Numbered from the stretch's first letter, positions 9,707 through 19,346 are shown. The stretch is 32,605 nt of DNA from Alphaproteobacteria bacterium (GCA_009908405.1 JAAAPG010000110.1:1-32605), one strand, 5' to 3'. The notes: a model not told the origin generated them from the sequence alone. Made by a program: numbers and translations.

Positions 9707-9733
9707 GACAACCCCAACGGAAGCCGCTAGGCA
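9705..9733 (+). promoter_or_regulatory. Candidate sigma70-type promoter upstream of bamA (TTGACA-17-TAGGCA)
   Basis: Consensus -35 TTGACA at 9705-9710; weak -10 at 9728-9733. Confidence 0.35.
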
Positions 9734-9768
9734 CGACTCCAAAATAATGCGGTAAGACGGGGCCCGAA

Positions 9769-12135
9769 ATGCGCGGAATCTTTAGGATGCTGCCATCGCG
9801 CGAGGGGGGCATGGCACAGCGCCTGCGCTTCTTCACTTTGATGGTTTCATGTTTGTTGTCAGTAAGTTCGTTTGCGGGCGTCACCTCGGCAGAGGCGCAG
9901 AGCTATCGTTTTTCGACCATCGAAATCGATGGGAATGTCCGTGTCGACGATTCTACGATCCTGAGCGTCGCCAGAATCGGCACCGGACAGTCTGTCAGCG
10001 CAGGGCAGATCAGCACGGCTTATGGCAATCTGTCGGCCTCGGGCCTGTTCGAAACGGTCGAACTGGAACCGCGGGGCAGTCGCCTTGTGATCCGCGTCAA
10101 GGAATTCCCTGTCATCGGTATCGTGAATTTCGAAGGCAACCGTCGAATCGACGATGATGTGCTGGCCGAATCCGTAGAGGTGCGGGCCGGGCGCGTTCTG
10201 TCGCCCGCCCAGGTCGAGGCCGATGCGCGTGCCATTGCCGAAGTCTACGCCGAACGGGGCCGCACCGCCGCGGAAGTGACGCCGCAGATCCTTCCGCGTG
10301 GAAACAACCGGGTCGATCTGGCGTTCGTGGTACGCGAGGGCGACGTGGTCGAGATCGAGCGCGTCTCTTTCGTCGGCAATCGCGCATTTTCCAATTACCG
10401 GCTGCGCAACGTGTTGAACACGAAGCAGGCAGGCGTGCTGCGCTGGCTGATCCAGCGGGACACGTTTGTCGCAGAGCGCATCGCACTGGACCGCCAGCTT
10501 CTGTCCGATTTCTACCAGGCGCGTGGCTATATCGACTTCGAAATCCTGTCGGTCACGCCGGAGCTGGCGCGCGAGCGCGACCGGTTCTTCCTGACATTCA
10601 ACCTGCGCGAGGGCGAACAATTTCGGTTTGGTGACGTGACGGTGGTCAGCGAAATCGACGGGATCGACGCGGCCGATTACGAGCGTGAATTGCGTGTGCG
10701 TGCGGGTGACATTTTCGCGCCGACCACGCTGGAGCGCAACATTGCCCGGATGGAAACTCTGGCAGAACGTCGTGGCTTGCGCTTCGTGCGCGCCGAGCCG
10801 CGCTTTACCCGCAATAACCGCGACCGCACCGTGGATGTCGAGTTCGCCATCGTCCGGGGGGACCGCGTCTTTGTCGAACGGATCGACATCCAGGGGAATA
10901 CCACCACCCGCGACGAGGTGATCCGCCGCCAGTTCCGGGTTGCCGAAGGCGATCCGCTGAACCCGCGCAAGATCCGCGAAGCGGCCGCGCGTATCGAGGC
11001 CTTGGGCTATTTCGCCGAGACCGATGTCGAACCGCGCCAAGGCTCGACACCCGATCAGGCGGTGGTCGATGTTGAAGTGGAAGAAACCACGACCGGGTCG
11101 CTGGGCTTTTCCGTCAGCTATTCGCGTGAGCAGGGCGCCGGTTTCGGGATTTCCTTTGCCGAGCAGAACTTTCTTGGTCGCGGGCAGCAGGTTGCGATCA
11201 GCCTGAACACCGTCAAGGGATCGCGCGACATTTCGGCGTCCATCACCGAGCCGGCGCTTCTGGGCCGCGATCTCGCGTACACGCTCAGCCTTGGCTACAA
11301 GGAAACATCGGATTTCCAGAATAGCAATTTCGACACCAAGGAAGCGTTCTTCAACAATTCGCTGGGGTTCCCGGTCAGCGAATTCGGACGCCTGACGCTG
11401 CGGCAGGGCTTGCAGGTTTCGTCGCTTGGCGGGCTACCGCCGACGGCGTCGGAAAGGCTGCTCGATGACCAGCGGGATGGACGCACCATAACCGGTACGC
11501 TGGGCTACACCTATGTCTACGACACCCGCGAGGACAGTGTTGACCCCAGCCGTGGTTGGATCTTCTCGCTGTCGCAGGACCTGGGTATCGGCAATGGACA
11601 GCGTCGTTTCTTCAAGACAGAAGCCCGCGCCGGGTATGAAATGGCCGTGTTCAACGAAGACGTGACACTCAAGGCCGATGGCCGGGTCGGTGCTTTGTAC
11701 ATGGCCAACGGGCGTTCGCGCTTCCGCGACCGCTTCCAGCTTGCCAGTGTCATGCGTGGTTTCGCGGCAGGTGATTCCGGGCCCCGGGACTTCGCGTCCG
11801 CGGAAGACGACATCCTGGGGGGCACGCGCTACGCGGTCGTGTCGCTGGAAGCGCAGTTTCCGCTTGGTCTGCCCGAAGAATACGGCCTGAGCGGCGGTGT
11901 GTTCGCCGATGTTGGCACGTTGTGGGGGGTTGATAATGCCGGTCGTCCGGGAATCAACCTGGTCGATGCAGCCGGGGAAAACTCTTCCGACCCGCATCTG
12001 CGCGCCACGCTCGGTGTGTCGTTGTTCTGGGACAGCCCCTTGGGTCCGCTGCGGTTCGATTTCTCGAAGCCGTTGAAAAAGCGCGACTATGACAAGGCGC
12101 AGAATTTCGACTTCTCGATCGTGTCCAGCTTCTGA
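9769..12135 (+). CDS. bamA: Outer membrane protein assembly factor BamA (start could also be 9811)
   Basis: Signal peptide, POTRA repeats (IEIDGNVRVDDSTIL, VNFEGNRRIDDD, VSFVGNRAFSNYRLR, IDIQGNTTTRDEVIRRQFRVAEGDPLN) and C-terminal barrel with LGPLRFDFSKPLKK...FDFSIVSSF. Confidence 0.96.
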   Translation: MRGIFRMLPSREGGMAQRLRFFTLMVSCLLSVSSFAGVTSAEAQSYRFSTIEIDGNVRVDDSTILSVARIGTGQSVSAGQISTAYGNLSASGLFETVELEPRGSRLVIRVKEFPVIGIVNFEGNRRIDDDVLAESVEVRAGRVLSPAQVEADARAIAEVYAERGRTAAEVTPQILPRGNNRVDLAFVVREGDVVEIERVSFVGNRAFSNYRLRNVLNTKQAGVLRWLIQRDTFVAERIALDRQLLSDFYQARGYIDFEILSVTPELARERDRFFLTFNLREGEQFRFGDVTVVSEIDGIDAADYERELRVRAGDIFAPTTLERNIARMETLAERRGLRFVRAEPRFTRNNRDRTVDVEFAIVRGDRVFVERIDIQGNTTTRDEVIRRQFRVAEGDPLNPRKIREAAARIEALGYFAETDVEPRQGSTPDQAVVDVEVEETTTGSLGFSVSYSREQGAGFGISFAEQNFLGRGQQVAISLNTVKGSRDISASITEPALLGRDLAYTLSLGYKETSDFQNSNFDTKEAFFNNSLGFPVSEFGRLTLRQGLQVSSLGGLPPTASERLLDDQRDGRTITGTLGYTYVYDTREDSVDPSRGWIFSLSQDLGIGNGQRRFFKTEARAGYEMAVFNEDVTLKADGRVGALYMANGRSRFRDRFQLASVMRGFAAGDSGPRDFASAEDDILGGTRYAVVSLEAQFPLGLPEEYGLSGGVFADVGTLWGVDNAGRPGINLVDAAGENSSDPHLRATLGVSLFWDSPLGPLRFDFSKPLKKRDYDKAQNFDFSIVSSF

Positions 12136-12137
12136 GA

Positions 12138-12740
12138 ATGGTCGGGTTTCGGGCGTTCGTCGTGATTGTGGTTGCAGGGTTTTGCCCTGTGACCATGAGC
12201 AGCGCCCAGCCGCAGACCGGCTTTTCCCTGGGCGAGACCGTGGGCACCACCAACGGCCCCGGTCTGGTTCTGCGCAGTATCGACGAGGAACGACTGTTCC
12301 GCGAATCGCAGTTCGGGCAGCGTGTTCTTGGGGCGATAGACGCGGCTTCACGCGCGCTCGAGGACGAGAATGCTGCCCTCCTGGCCGAGCTGACCGATCG
12401 AGAGGAAGAGCTTACCGAGCTGCGCGATACGCTCGATGCCGAAGAATTCCGCGCGCAGGCCGAAGCCTTTGACCAGCGCGCCGAGATGATCCGCCAGGGA
12501 CAAGCGCAGAAGCTGGCCCGTTTCTCGCAATTCGAAGAGTCAGAGCGCCGGCGTTTCTTCGCGCAGACCGAGGATGTCTTGCGGCAGGTTCTGGAAGAGC
12601 AAGGTGCGCAGATCCTGATTGCCTCGGGCGCGGTGATCGTTGGTGTGCCGGAAATGGACATGACCGATGCGACGATTGCCGCGATAGATGCCGCGATCGG
12701 CGACGGGGGCGCGCCTCCCTTTCCCCTGACATTGCCATGA
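12138..12740 (+). CDS. OmpH/Skp-family periplasmic chaperone
   Basis: N-terminal signal-like region, long charged helix (DREEELTELRDTLDAEEFRAQAEAFDQRAEMIRQGQ), located directly after bamA. Confidence 0.85.
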   Translation: MVGFRAFVVIVVAGFCPVTMSSAQPQTGFSLGETVGTTNGPGLVLRSIDEERLFRESQFGQRVLGAIDAASRALEDENAALLAELTDREEELTELRDTLDAEEFRAQAEAFDQRAEMIRQGQAQKLARFSQFEESERRRFFAQTEDVLRQVLEEQGAQILIASGAVIVGVPEMDMTDATIAAIDAAIGDGGAPPFPLTLP

Positions 12741-12820
12741 GCCGGTCCATCCGGGCGACGCTTGCCAGTTGTTGCCCGCCTTGCTAAGCGCAAGGCTGCA
12801 TTCGCTTGGAGAGGTCAGAT

Positions 12821-13291
12821 ATGACGGATAGTGCCCCACCCGCCGCAGAGGCCGACCTGGCCACGATCATGAAGATCATCCCGCACCGCTACCCGTTCCT
12901 GCTGGTGGACAAGGTGCGCGACGTGGTGGCGCGCGAAAGTGCCGTGGGCATCAAGAATGTCACCTTCAACGAGCCGCATTTCCAGGGCCATTTCCCGGGC
13001 GCGCCCATCATGCCCGGCGTGACCATTGTCGAAGCCATGGCGCAGACCGCCGCCGTGCTGGTTGGCCTGACCATCGGCTACGGTGAACAAGCCCCGCTGG
13101 TCTATTTCATGTCCATCGACAAGGCCAAGTTCCGCCGCAAGGTGGTGCCGGGCGATGTGTTGGAATTGCATGTGAAAGTGCTGCGCGGCTCGACGAAAAT
13201 CTGGAAGTTCGAGGGCACCGCAATGGTCGACGGTCAGATCGCCGCACAGGCCGAATTCGCGGCGATGATCGACGCCTCGGCCTCGGCATAA
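12821..13291 (+). CDS. fabZ: 3-hydroxyacyl-ACP dehydratase FabZ
   Basis: [49 protein letters not shown]. Confidence 0.97.
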   Translation: MTDSAPPAAEADLATIMKIIPHRYPFLLVDKVRDVVARESAVGIKNVTFNEPHFQGHFPGAPIMPGVTIVEAMAQTAAVLVGLTIGYGEQAPLVYFMSIDKAKFRRKVVPGDVLELHVKVLRGSTKIWKFEGTAMVDGQIAAQAEFAAMIDASASA

Positions 13292-13301
13292 GGGCGCACC
13301 C

Positions 13302-14102
13302 ATGTCAGGAATAGACCCAAGCGCAACGATTCACCCAATGGCGGTGGTGGAGGATGGCGCGCGGATCGGTGCGGGCTGCACCGTCGGCCCTTTTGCCACC
13401 ATCGGGCCAGAGGTCAGCCTGGGCGCGAATGTCACCGTCAAGCCCCATGCCCATGTCACCGGCTGGACGGATGTCGGTGAGGGCTGCACGGTCTTCTCCT
13501 TCGCGTCGGTCGGTGAAGTCCCGCAAGACCTGAAATACGCGGGTGAGCGCACGCGCCTTTTGGTCGGGCGCAACTGCCGCATTCGCGAAAACGCGACGCT
13601 GCATTGCGGGACCGAACAGGGGGGCGGGATCACGCGGGTCGGCGAGAACTGTCTTGTGATGGCGGGCGCGCATGTCGGTCATGACGCGCAGGTCGGCAAT
13701 AACGTGATCCTGGCGAATTACGCGGGCGTCGCAGGACATGTCGTGATCGAGGATAACGTGATCGTCGGCGCGCTGTCGGGCATTCACCAATTCGTCCGCA
13801 TCGGTGAAGGCGCGATCATCGGCGGGGTCAGCCGTGTTACGCATGACGTGATGCCCTTCGGCATGGTGGCCAATAACGATGGCACGCTGAACGGGCTGAA
13901 CCTGATCGGGCTGAAGCGTCGCGGCATGGCGCGCGATGATATCGCCGCGCTGCGCGCGGCGTATCGCACGCTGGCCGATCGCGATGTGCCCCTGGTGGAA
14001 GCGGCGCAAACCCTGGCCGACAGTGCAGAAAGCGAGGCCGTGCGCAAGCTCGCCGCGTTCTTCACCGACACGTCGGGCCGCAGCTTTTTGCGCCCGCAAT
14101 GA
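13302..14102 (+). CDS. lpxA: UDP-N-acetylglucosamine acyltransferase LpxA
   Basis: Hexapeptide repeats; SVGEVPQDLKYAGERTRLLVG, IRENATLHCGTEQGGGITRVGENCLVMAGAHVGHDAQVGNNVILAN, LNGLNLIGLKRRGM. Confidence 0.96.
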   Translation: MSGIDPSATIHPMAVVEDGARIGAGCTVGPFATIGPEVSLGANVTVKPHAHVTGWTDVGEGCTVFSFASVGEVPQDLKYAGERTRLLVGRNCRIRENATLHCGTEQGGGITRVGENCLVMAGAHVGHDAQVGNNVILANYAGVAGHVVIEDNVIVGALSGIHQFVRIGEGAIIGGVSRVTHDVMPFGMVANNDGTLNGLNLIGLKRRGMARDDIAALRAAYRTLADRDVPLVEAAQTLADSAESEAVRKLAAFFTDTSGRSFLRPQ

Positions 14103-14914
14103 CCCGCACGGCGCTGATCGCGGGGCGGGGGGTCTTGCCCGAAATCGTCGCCGCGCGGTTGTCGCTGGAAGGCGCGCCGCCGGTGCTGGCGGAACTCGAG
14201 GGGTTCGAGAGCCTGTCGCTGGCGCGCCACGGGGTGGAACGCTTCCGACTGGAACGCCTTGTGCCTTTCCTGGACCGGCTGGTCGATCTGGGGGTAACCC
14301 GCGCGGTGTTTGCGGGCGGCGTGCATCGCCCGCGGCTGGACCCCGCGCTTCTGGACCCGGCCACGATGCAGCTTTTGCCGCGCATCATGGCGGCCATGGG
14401 GCAGGGGGACGATGGCGCATTGCGCGAGGTGATCGCGCTGATGGGCGAATGGGGCATCGACGTTGTCGGCGCGCAGGATATTTGCCCCGAATTGCTGCCC
14501 GATGCGGGCCAGCTTGGCAGCCACGTGCCCAATACGCAGGACCGTAAGGACATCGCGCGCGGGTTTGAAATATTGCAAACCATGGGCGCGGCGGATGTGG
14601 GGCAGGGCTGCTGCGTCGCGCGCGGCCAGTGTTTGGCGATGGAGGCGCTCCCCGGCACCGACGTGATGCTGGTGCACCTGGCCACGTTGCGCGGCGGCGC
14701 GCTGCCCGAAGGTGGCGTGTTCTGCAAAGCCCCGAAGCCCGCGCAGGACCGCCGCATCGATTTGCCCGCCTTGGGCGTGGCCACGGTCGATGCGGCCCAC
14801 AGGGCCGGTCTGCGCGGCATTGCGGTTCAGGCGGGCGGCGTGCTTATGATCGACGCGCAAGCCATGATCGCGCGCGCCGACGAACTGGGGCTGTTCCTGC
14901 TGGCAGAGCCATGA
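14099..14914 (+). CDS. lpxI: UDP-2,3-diacylglucosamine pyrophosphatase LpxI (DUF1009)
   Basis: ALIAGRGVLPEIVAARL, QDICPELL, DIARGFEILQTMGAADVGQGCCVARGQCLAMEALPGTD; sits between lpxA and lpxB. Confidence 0.92.
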   Translation: MTRTALIAGRGVLPEIVAARLSLEGAPPVLAELEGFESLSLARHGVERFRLERLVPFLDRLVDLGVTRAVFAGGVHRPRLDPALLDPATMQLLPRIMAAMGQGDDGALREVIALMGEWGIDVVGAQDICPELLPDAGQLGSHVPNTQDRKDIARGFEILQTMGAADVGQGCCVARGQCLAMEALPGTDVMLVHLATLRGGALPEGGVFCKAPKPAQDRRIDLPALGVATVDAAHRAGLRGIAVQAGGVLMIDAQAMIARADELGLFLLAEP

Positions 14915-16065
14915 AGGTCTTCCTGATCGCGGGCGAACCGTCGGGCGACGCGCTGGGTGCCGCGCTGATGGCGGGGCTGGCCGATCTGGCGCCGGGTTGC
15001 GCATTCGCGGGTGTGGGCGGAGAGGGGATGACGGCGGCGGGTCTGAATTCACTCTTCCCCATGTCTGATCTGTCGGTTATGGGGCTGGCCGAAGTGCTGC
15101 CGCGTATCGCGCTCTTGCGCCGCCGCATCGCGCAGACCGCCCAGGCCATCACCGACACAAGGCCCGATCTGGTCGTGACCATCGACAGCCCCGATTTCTG
15201 CCTGCGCGTGTTGCGCAAGGCCCGCGCCGCGCGCCCCGATCTGCCGGTGGCGCATTACGTCGCGCCCTCGGTCTGGGCGTGGCGGCCAAGGCGGGCGGCG
15301 CGCATGGCGCCCTTGGTCGATCACGTTCTGGCGCTCTTGCCGTTCGAGCCGCCCTATATGCAGGAAGCGGGCATGTCCTGCGATTTCGTCGGGCACCCGG
15401 TCGTCGCCGTCCCCCGCGCGTCAGAGGCCGAGGCGCAGGCGATACGTCAATCGGACACGGTCGTTCTGGCGCTTCCCGGCTCGCGCGGGGGCGAGATCGC
15501 GCGGCTGGCCCCGCGCTTCGGGCAGGCTTTGGGGCTGGCGCTGCCACAGGGGGCGCAGGTGCTTGTGCCCACGGTGGCCGCGCAGGCCGACCACATGCGC
15601 GCGCAGGTGGCGGCATGGCCCATTCCGGCGCAGGTTTTGACGGACCCGGCCCAGAAGCGCGCGGCCTTCGGCGCGGCGGATGCGGCGCTGGCGGCGTCCG
15701 GCACGGTCAGCCTGGAGCTGGCGGCGAATGACACGCCCATGGTCATCGGCTACGACATGGCCTGGCTGACGCAGCGGATTGCCGAGCGTCTGGTCAAGCT
15801 GGACACGGTGACGCTGGTCAACTTGGTGTCCGATACCCGCGCGGTGCCTGAATACCTGGGACGTGCCTGCACGGCGCAGAACCTTGGGCAAGGCTTGCGC
15901 GACCTGCTCACCGACCCCGCCCGCCAAGCCGCCCAACGCGCGGCCATGCGCCTGACGATGGAGCGGTTAGGGCAGGGGGGCGACGCGCCGGGGCGCCGTG
16001 CGGCGGCGTCTTGCCTGGCCTTCATGGTTCGGAAAGCGGGTGGTGGTCCAGCACCAGCGCCTTGA
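14911..16065 (+). CDS. lpxB: Lipid-A-disaccharide synthase LpxB
   Basis: MKVFLIAGEPSGDALGAALM, FAGVGGEGM, VAHYVAPSVWAWRPRRA, FVGHPVV, LALPGSRGGEI. ATGA overlap with lpxI; ORF track start 14629 rejected. Confidence 0.95.
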   Translation: MKVFLIAGEPSGDALGAALMAGLADLAPGCAFAGVGGEGMTAAGLNSLFPMSDLSVMGLAEVLPRIALLRRRIAQTAQAITDTRPDLVVTIDSPDFCLRVLRKARAARPDLPVAHYVAPSVWAWRPRRAARMAPLVDHVLALLPFEPPYMQEAGMSCDFVGHPVVAVPRASEAEAQAIRQSDTVVLALPGSRGGEIARLAPRFGQALGLALPQGAQVLVPTVAAQADHMRAQVAAWPIPAQVLTDPAQKRAAFGAADAALAASGTVSLELAANDTPMVIGYDMAWLTQRIAERLVKLDTVTLVNLVSDTRAVPEYLGRACTAQNLGQGLRDLLTDPARQAAQRAAMRLTMERLGQGGDAPGRRAAASCLAFMVRKAGGGPAPAP

Positions 16066-16951
16066 GGCGCTCTTCCAGCACATGGGTGTAAATTTCCGTG
16101 GTGCCGATATCGGCATGGCCCAGCAATGTCTGGATCGCGCGCAGATCGGCCCCGCCTTCCAGCAGATGCGTGGCAAAGGCGTGGCGCAGCACATGCGGGC
16201 TGACGCGCGCGGGGTCCAGCCCTGCCGTGATCGCCATCTCTTTCAGCGCCAGAAAGAACCCCACGCGGCTGAGGTGGCCGACCTTGCCGCGCGACGGAAA
16301 CAGCGCCTTGGGTTCGGGTCTGCGCGCGGCGCGCAGCGCGCTGGCCTGGCGGTCCCATTCGGCCAGCCACGCGACCAGGGCGTCGCGCGCGGGTTGTGAC
16401 AGCGGCACCATGCGGTCCTTGCCGCCCTTGCCGGTGACATGGATCATGCGCGGATCGCCCCGCACGGCGTTGACCGGCAGGCTGACCAATTCGGTCACGC
16501 GCAACCCGGTGGCGTATAGCAGTTCCAGCAGGCAGGTATTGCGCAGGCGGTCGGCTTCGGTCCGCCCGGTGCGGCGCGCAGCGTCCAGCAGCGCGGTCAC
16601 CTCGGATGGCGACAGGGTTTGCGGCAGCTTGGCCGCCTTGCCCGGCCCGGCGATGCGCGCGGCGGGGTCACTGTCGCGCCAGCCTTCGGCATAGGCAAAG
16701 CGGAACATCTGCCGGATCGACGCCAAGCGCCGCGCGCGGGTGGCGCGGGCCAACCCCTGCGCGTCGAGATCCATCAGGTAGTGTTCTATCCTGTCCTGCC
16801 CCAAGGATGCGAAATCCAGCCCCTTGCGGTCGCACCACCCTTGGAAATCACGCAGGTCGCGCCCATAGGCGGCCAAAGTGTTGCGCGCCGCGCCGGTTTC
16901 GGCGGCAGCGGCCTGCAAGAAGGTCGAGATCCAGCGCGCGCTGTCCGACAT
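16022..16951 (-). CDS. xerD: Site-specific tyrosine recombinase XerD
   Basis: LLELLYATGLRVTELVSLPV, VTGKGGKDRMVPL, HVLRHAFATHLLEGGADLRAIQTLLGHADIGTTEIYTHV: R...HxxR...H...Y catalytic set. Confidence 0.93.
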   Translation of the reverse strand: MSDSARWISTFLQAAAAETGAARNTLAAYGRDLRDFQGWCDRKGLDFASLGQDRIEHYLMDLDAQGLARATRARRLASIRQMFRFAYAEGWRDSDPAARIAGPGKAAKLPQTLSPSEVTALLDAARRTGRTEADRLRNTCLLELLYATGLRVTELVSLPVNAVRGDPRMIHVTGKGGKDRMVPLSQPARDALVAWLAEWDRQASALRAARRPEPKALFPSRGKVGHLSRVGFFLALKEMAITAGLDPARVSPHVLRHAFATHLLEGGADLRAIQTLLGHADIGTTEIYTHVLEERLKALVLDHHPLSEP

Positions 16952-18523
16952 CTATCCGCGCCGGTCCAGCAGCAGCAGTTCCAGCGCGATCTGGCGCGCG
17001 TCCCGCTCCAGCCCCAGCGCCAGCAGCGCGGCCAGCCCGCGCTCTGTGGCCAGCGGATCGCCCTGTGTTGCATCCGCGATCGTGGCAAGGCTGTCCAGCA
17101 GCAGCCGACCCCGCTCGCCTTCCGCCAGCCACAGGCTTTGCGGCATTGGCAGGGTGTCATGACCAAACCCGGCCAGGATTGCGCCACCATAGCCAGACAC
17201 CGGCGTGTCGGGCAGGTCGGTGCCACTGGCCAAGGCCAATGCCAACCGGGCCGAGGCACTGGCCGGGGCGCGCTCTGCGGCAAGGTCCAGCCGTGTTTCG
17301 GCCAGCAACAGGATTTCCCATTGCATCCGCGCGCCGGGCCCGGTCAGATCGCGGTCGGCCAGCCTGTCGGCGAAAATGCGGGCGAAGGCGTTTTCCAGCT
17401 CCATCGCCTGGAACAAGGGCCACGCGGCGCGTAACGCACCGGCAACAGCGTTGTCGTCATCATCTTGCAAGGCGCTGTCCAGCCGTTGCACCGCGCGCAC
17501 CCGGTCCCACACCCCGCCAGAGGCCGCGGCGCGCCGTTGACTGTAAATGCCCATCAGTCGTTCCGGTTGCATGACCCCCATGCGCGTCAGCCGTTCGGCG
17601 GCGTCGATCTGGGCGCGCCAGCCGCTTGTGCCGCGCAGGTCGGCATGGGCGAAGGCCACCGGCAAGCTGCCGGTGCCAACCGGATCGCCCAGCGCTTCCA
17701 GCACGCGCCAGCCCATCGGGGTCAGATGCTGCGGCGGTGGCAGCGACAGTTCGACGTCTTCCTCTTCCAAAAAGCGGGTGAGCAAGGCGGCTTCGGCCCG
17801 GTCCAGCCCGCCAAGTGCGCGCGCCGCGCCCAAGGCGGCATGGGCGGTCTGCCATTCGCCGCGCCGGGCGAGGCAGAAAATGCGCGCGGCCTCGCCGCTC
17901 GCGCCGGCCAATTGTCCTTGCAGCCGCGCGCAGGCGCGGTCCTCTTCGCCCAGCAAAAGCGCGATATCGAAGGCCCGCGTGTTCAGCGCGGCGGTTTGCG
18001 CAGGCGCGGCGTCGATCAACTGGCTGGCCTGTTCCAGCGCGCCGATTTCGATCAGCTTGTCCAGCCGCGCCAGCAGCAAGCTGCCCGCCATGCCCGGATC
18101 GGCCAGATGCGGCGGCGCGAATTCCGCCGAAAGCACGCGCAGCATCAGCCGCTGTGCAGCCGGCACCATGTCCGGGTCCAGCGCGGCAATCGCTTCTGCC
18201 AAAAGCGGAACCGGGGTGTTTCCCCAAAGATCGCGCGGCAGACCGATGCGCGCGGCGGCAAACAGCCCGACGCTGTCGCGCGTCCTCTGTTCCAAAGGGC
18301 GCGCCACGATCGGCTCGGCACTGGCGCCGGGGTCGGGCAGGTCCCCCGGCGCCGTTGGCGACACCGGGGCAGGGGACGGCGCGCGCAACGGTGCGGACGG
18401 GCCCAAAGGCTGCGTCAACGCCTGTTCCAGCCAGTCGATGGCCGAGAGCGGCGTGCTTTGCTGGGCCGCACCCGCCACGGGTATGCAAAGCGCCAGGAAA
18501 ATGCCTGCCGCGCGCAGGATCAC
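16952..18523 (-). CDS. Hypothetical secreted 523-aa protein (GTG start)
   Basis: Signal peptide (V/M)ILRAAGIFLALCIPVAGAAQQ, Pro-rich linker, then Ala/Leu-rich helical body; stop TAG abuts xerD ATG. Confidence 0.75.
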   Translation of the reverse strand: MILRAAGIFLALCIPVAGAAQQSTPLSAIDWLEQALTQPLGPSAPLRAPSPAPVSPTAPGDLPDPGASAEPIVARPLEQRTRDSVGLFAAARIGLPRDLWGNTPVPLLAEAIAALDPDMVPAAQRLMLRVLSAEFAPPHLADPGMAGSLLLARLDKLIEIGALEQASQLIDAAPAQTAALNTRAFDIALLLGEEDRACARLQGQLAGASGEAARIFCLARRGEWQTAHAALGAARALGGLDRAEAALLTRFLEEEDVELSLPPPQHLTPMGWRVLEALGDPVGTGSLPVAFAHADLRGTSGWRAQIDAAERLTRMGVMQPERLMGIYSQRRAAASGGVWDRVRAVQRLDSALQDDDDNAVAGALRAAWPLFQAMELENAFARIFADRLADRDLTGPGARMQWEILLLAETRLDLAAERAPASASARLALALASGTDLPDTPVSGYGGAILAGFGHDTLPMPQSLWLAEGERGRLLLDSLATIADATQGDPLATERGLAALLALGLERDARQIALELLLLDRRG

Positions 18524-18654
18524 GCGGCCTCCAACTCTACGGGTTCGGACACCGGTGCGCGTTGCGGCGACATGTCCCCGATATAGGCATAGGCCACCAC
18601 GGCGATCGCCGCCAGCAGCACAAGGATAAGGACAAGTCGAAAAATATACTTCAT
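18520..18654 (-). CDS. 44-aa predicted membrane protein (not in ORF track)
   Basis: MKYIFRLVLILVLLAAIAVVAYAYIGDMSPQRAPVSEPVELEAA*; GTGA overlap with the downstream secreted protein start. Confidence 0.65.
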   Translation of the reverse strand: MKYIFRLVLILVLLAAIAVVAYAYIGDMSPQRAPVSEPVELEAA

Positions 18655-18800
18655 GAACCTGTTCGTGCCTTCCGGTTGCCCCCTCATTGTCACGCGGCGC
18701 GTCTTGGGGGTTTTCCTTTCGTCCCGCGGGCAATATCACGATCCCGCAAGCGCAGGCCATGAAAACTTGGACCGGCGCAGATCACAAGGACGCATTCGGC

Positions 18801-19346
18801 ATGAAACTGCACAAGACCGTGGTTCTGGTCGGCATGATGGGCGCGGGCAAGACCGCGATCGGAAAGCATGTCGCGCAACTCCTGGGCGTGCCGTTCCGCG
18901 ATTCGGACGAGGCGATCGTCGCCGCCGCGCAAATGTCGATCCCGGAGATTTTCGCCCGCGACGGTGAGGCGTTCTTTCGCGCCCGAGAGGCAGAGGTGAT
19001 CGCCCGCCTGATGCGCAAATCTCCCGGTATATTGTCCGTGGGTGGCGGTGCGTTCCTGCGCGCCGAAACCCGCGCGCGCATCCACGAGCAGGGCGTGTCG
19101 GTCTGGTTGCGCGCCGATCTGGACCTGCTGTGGCAGCGCGTGCGCGCCAAGCCCACGCGGCCCTTGTTGCAGACCGACGATCCGCAGGGCACGCTCGCGC
19201 GCCTGCTGGCAGAGCGCACGCCCGATTACGCGCAGGCCGACCTGGTGGCCGATGCCGACCCGGCCTATTCCATCGCCAAGATGGCGCAAGCCGTGCTGGC
19301 GGAATTGGCCACGCGTCCCGATGTCCTGGAAGGATTCCAAGCATGA
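18801..19346 (+). CDS. aroK: Shikimate kinase
   Basis: MKLHKTVVLVGMMGAGKTAIGKHVAQLLGVPFRDSDEAI; GGGAFLRAETR; followed by aroB. Confidence 0.94.
   Translation: MKLHKTVVLVGMMGAGKTAIGKHVAQLLGVPFRDSDEAIVAAAQMSIPEIFARDGEAFFRAREAEVIARLMRKSPGILSVGGGAFLRAETRARIHEQGVSVWLRADLDLLWQRVRAKPTRPLLQTDDPQGTLARLLAERTPDYAQADLVADADPAYSIAKMAQAVLAELATRPDVLEGFQA

Noticed and set aside
12774-12796. CTTGC-taagc-GCAAG stem between ompH and fabZ
   Set aside because: Weak 5-bp stem, no T-run; likely chance.
13784-15052. 422-aa minus-strand ORF across lpxA/lpxI
   Set aside because: Antisense to well-supported lpxA and lpxI; no domain-like motifs.
16022-16951. Tyrosine recombinase as evidence of an integrated mobile element
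   Set aside because: Sequence fits housekeeping XerD; no att-like repeats, phage genes or adjacent tRNA seen.
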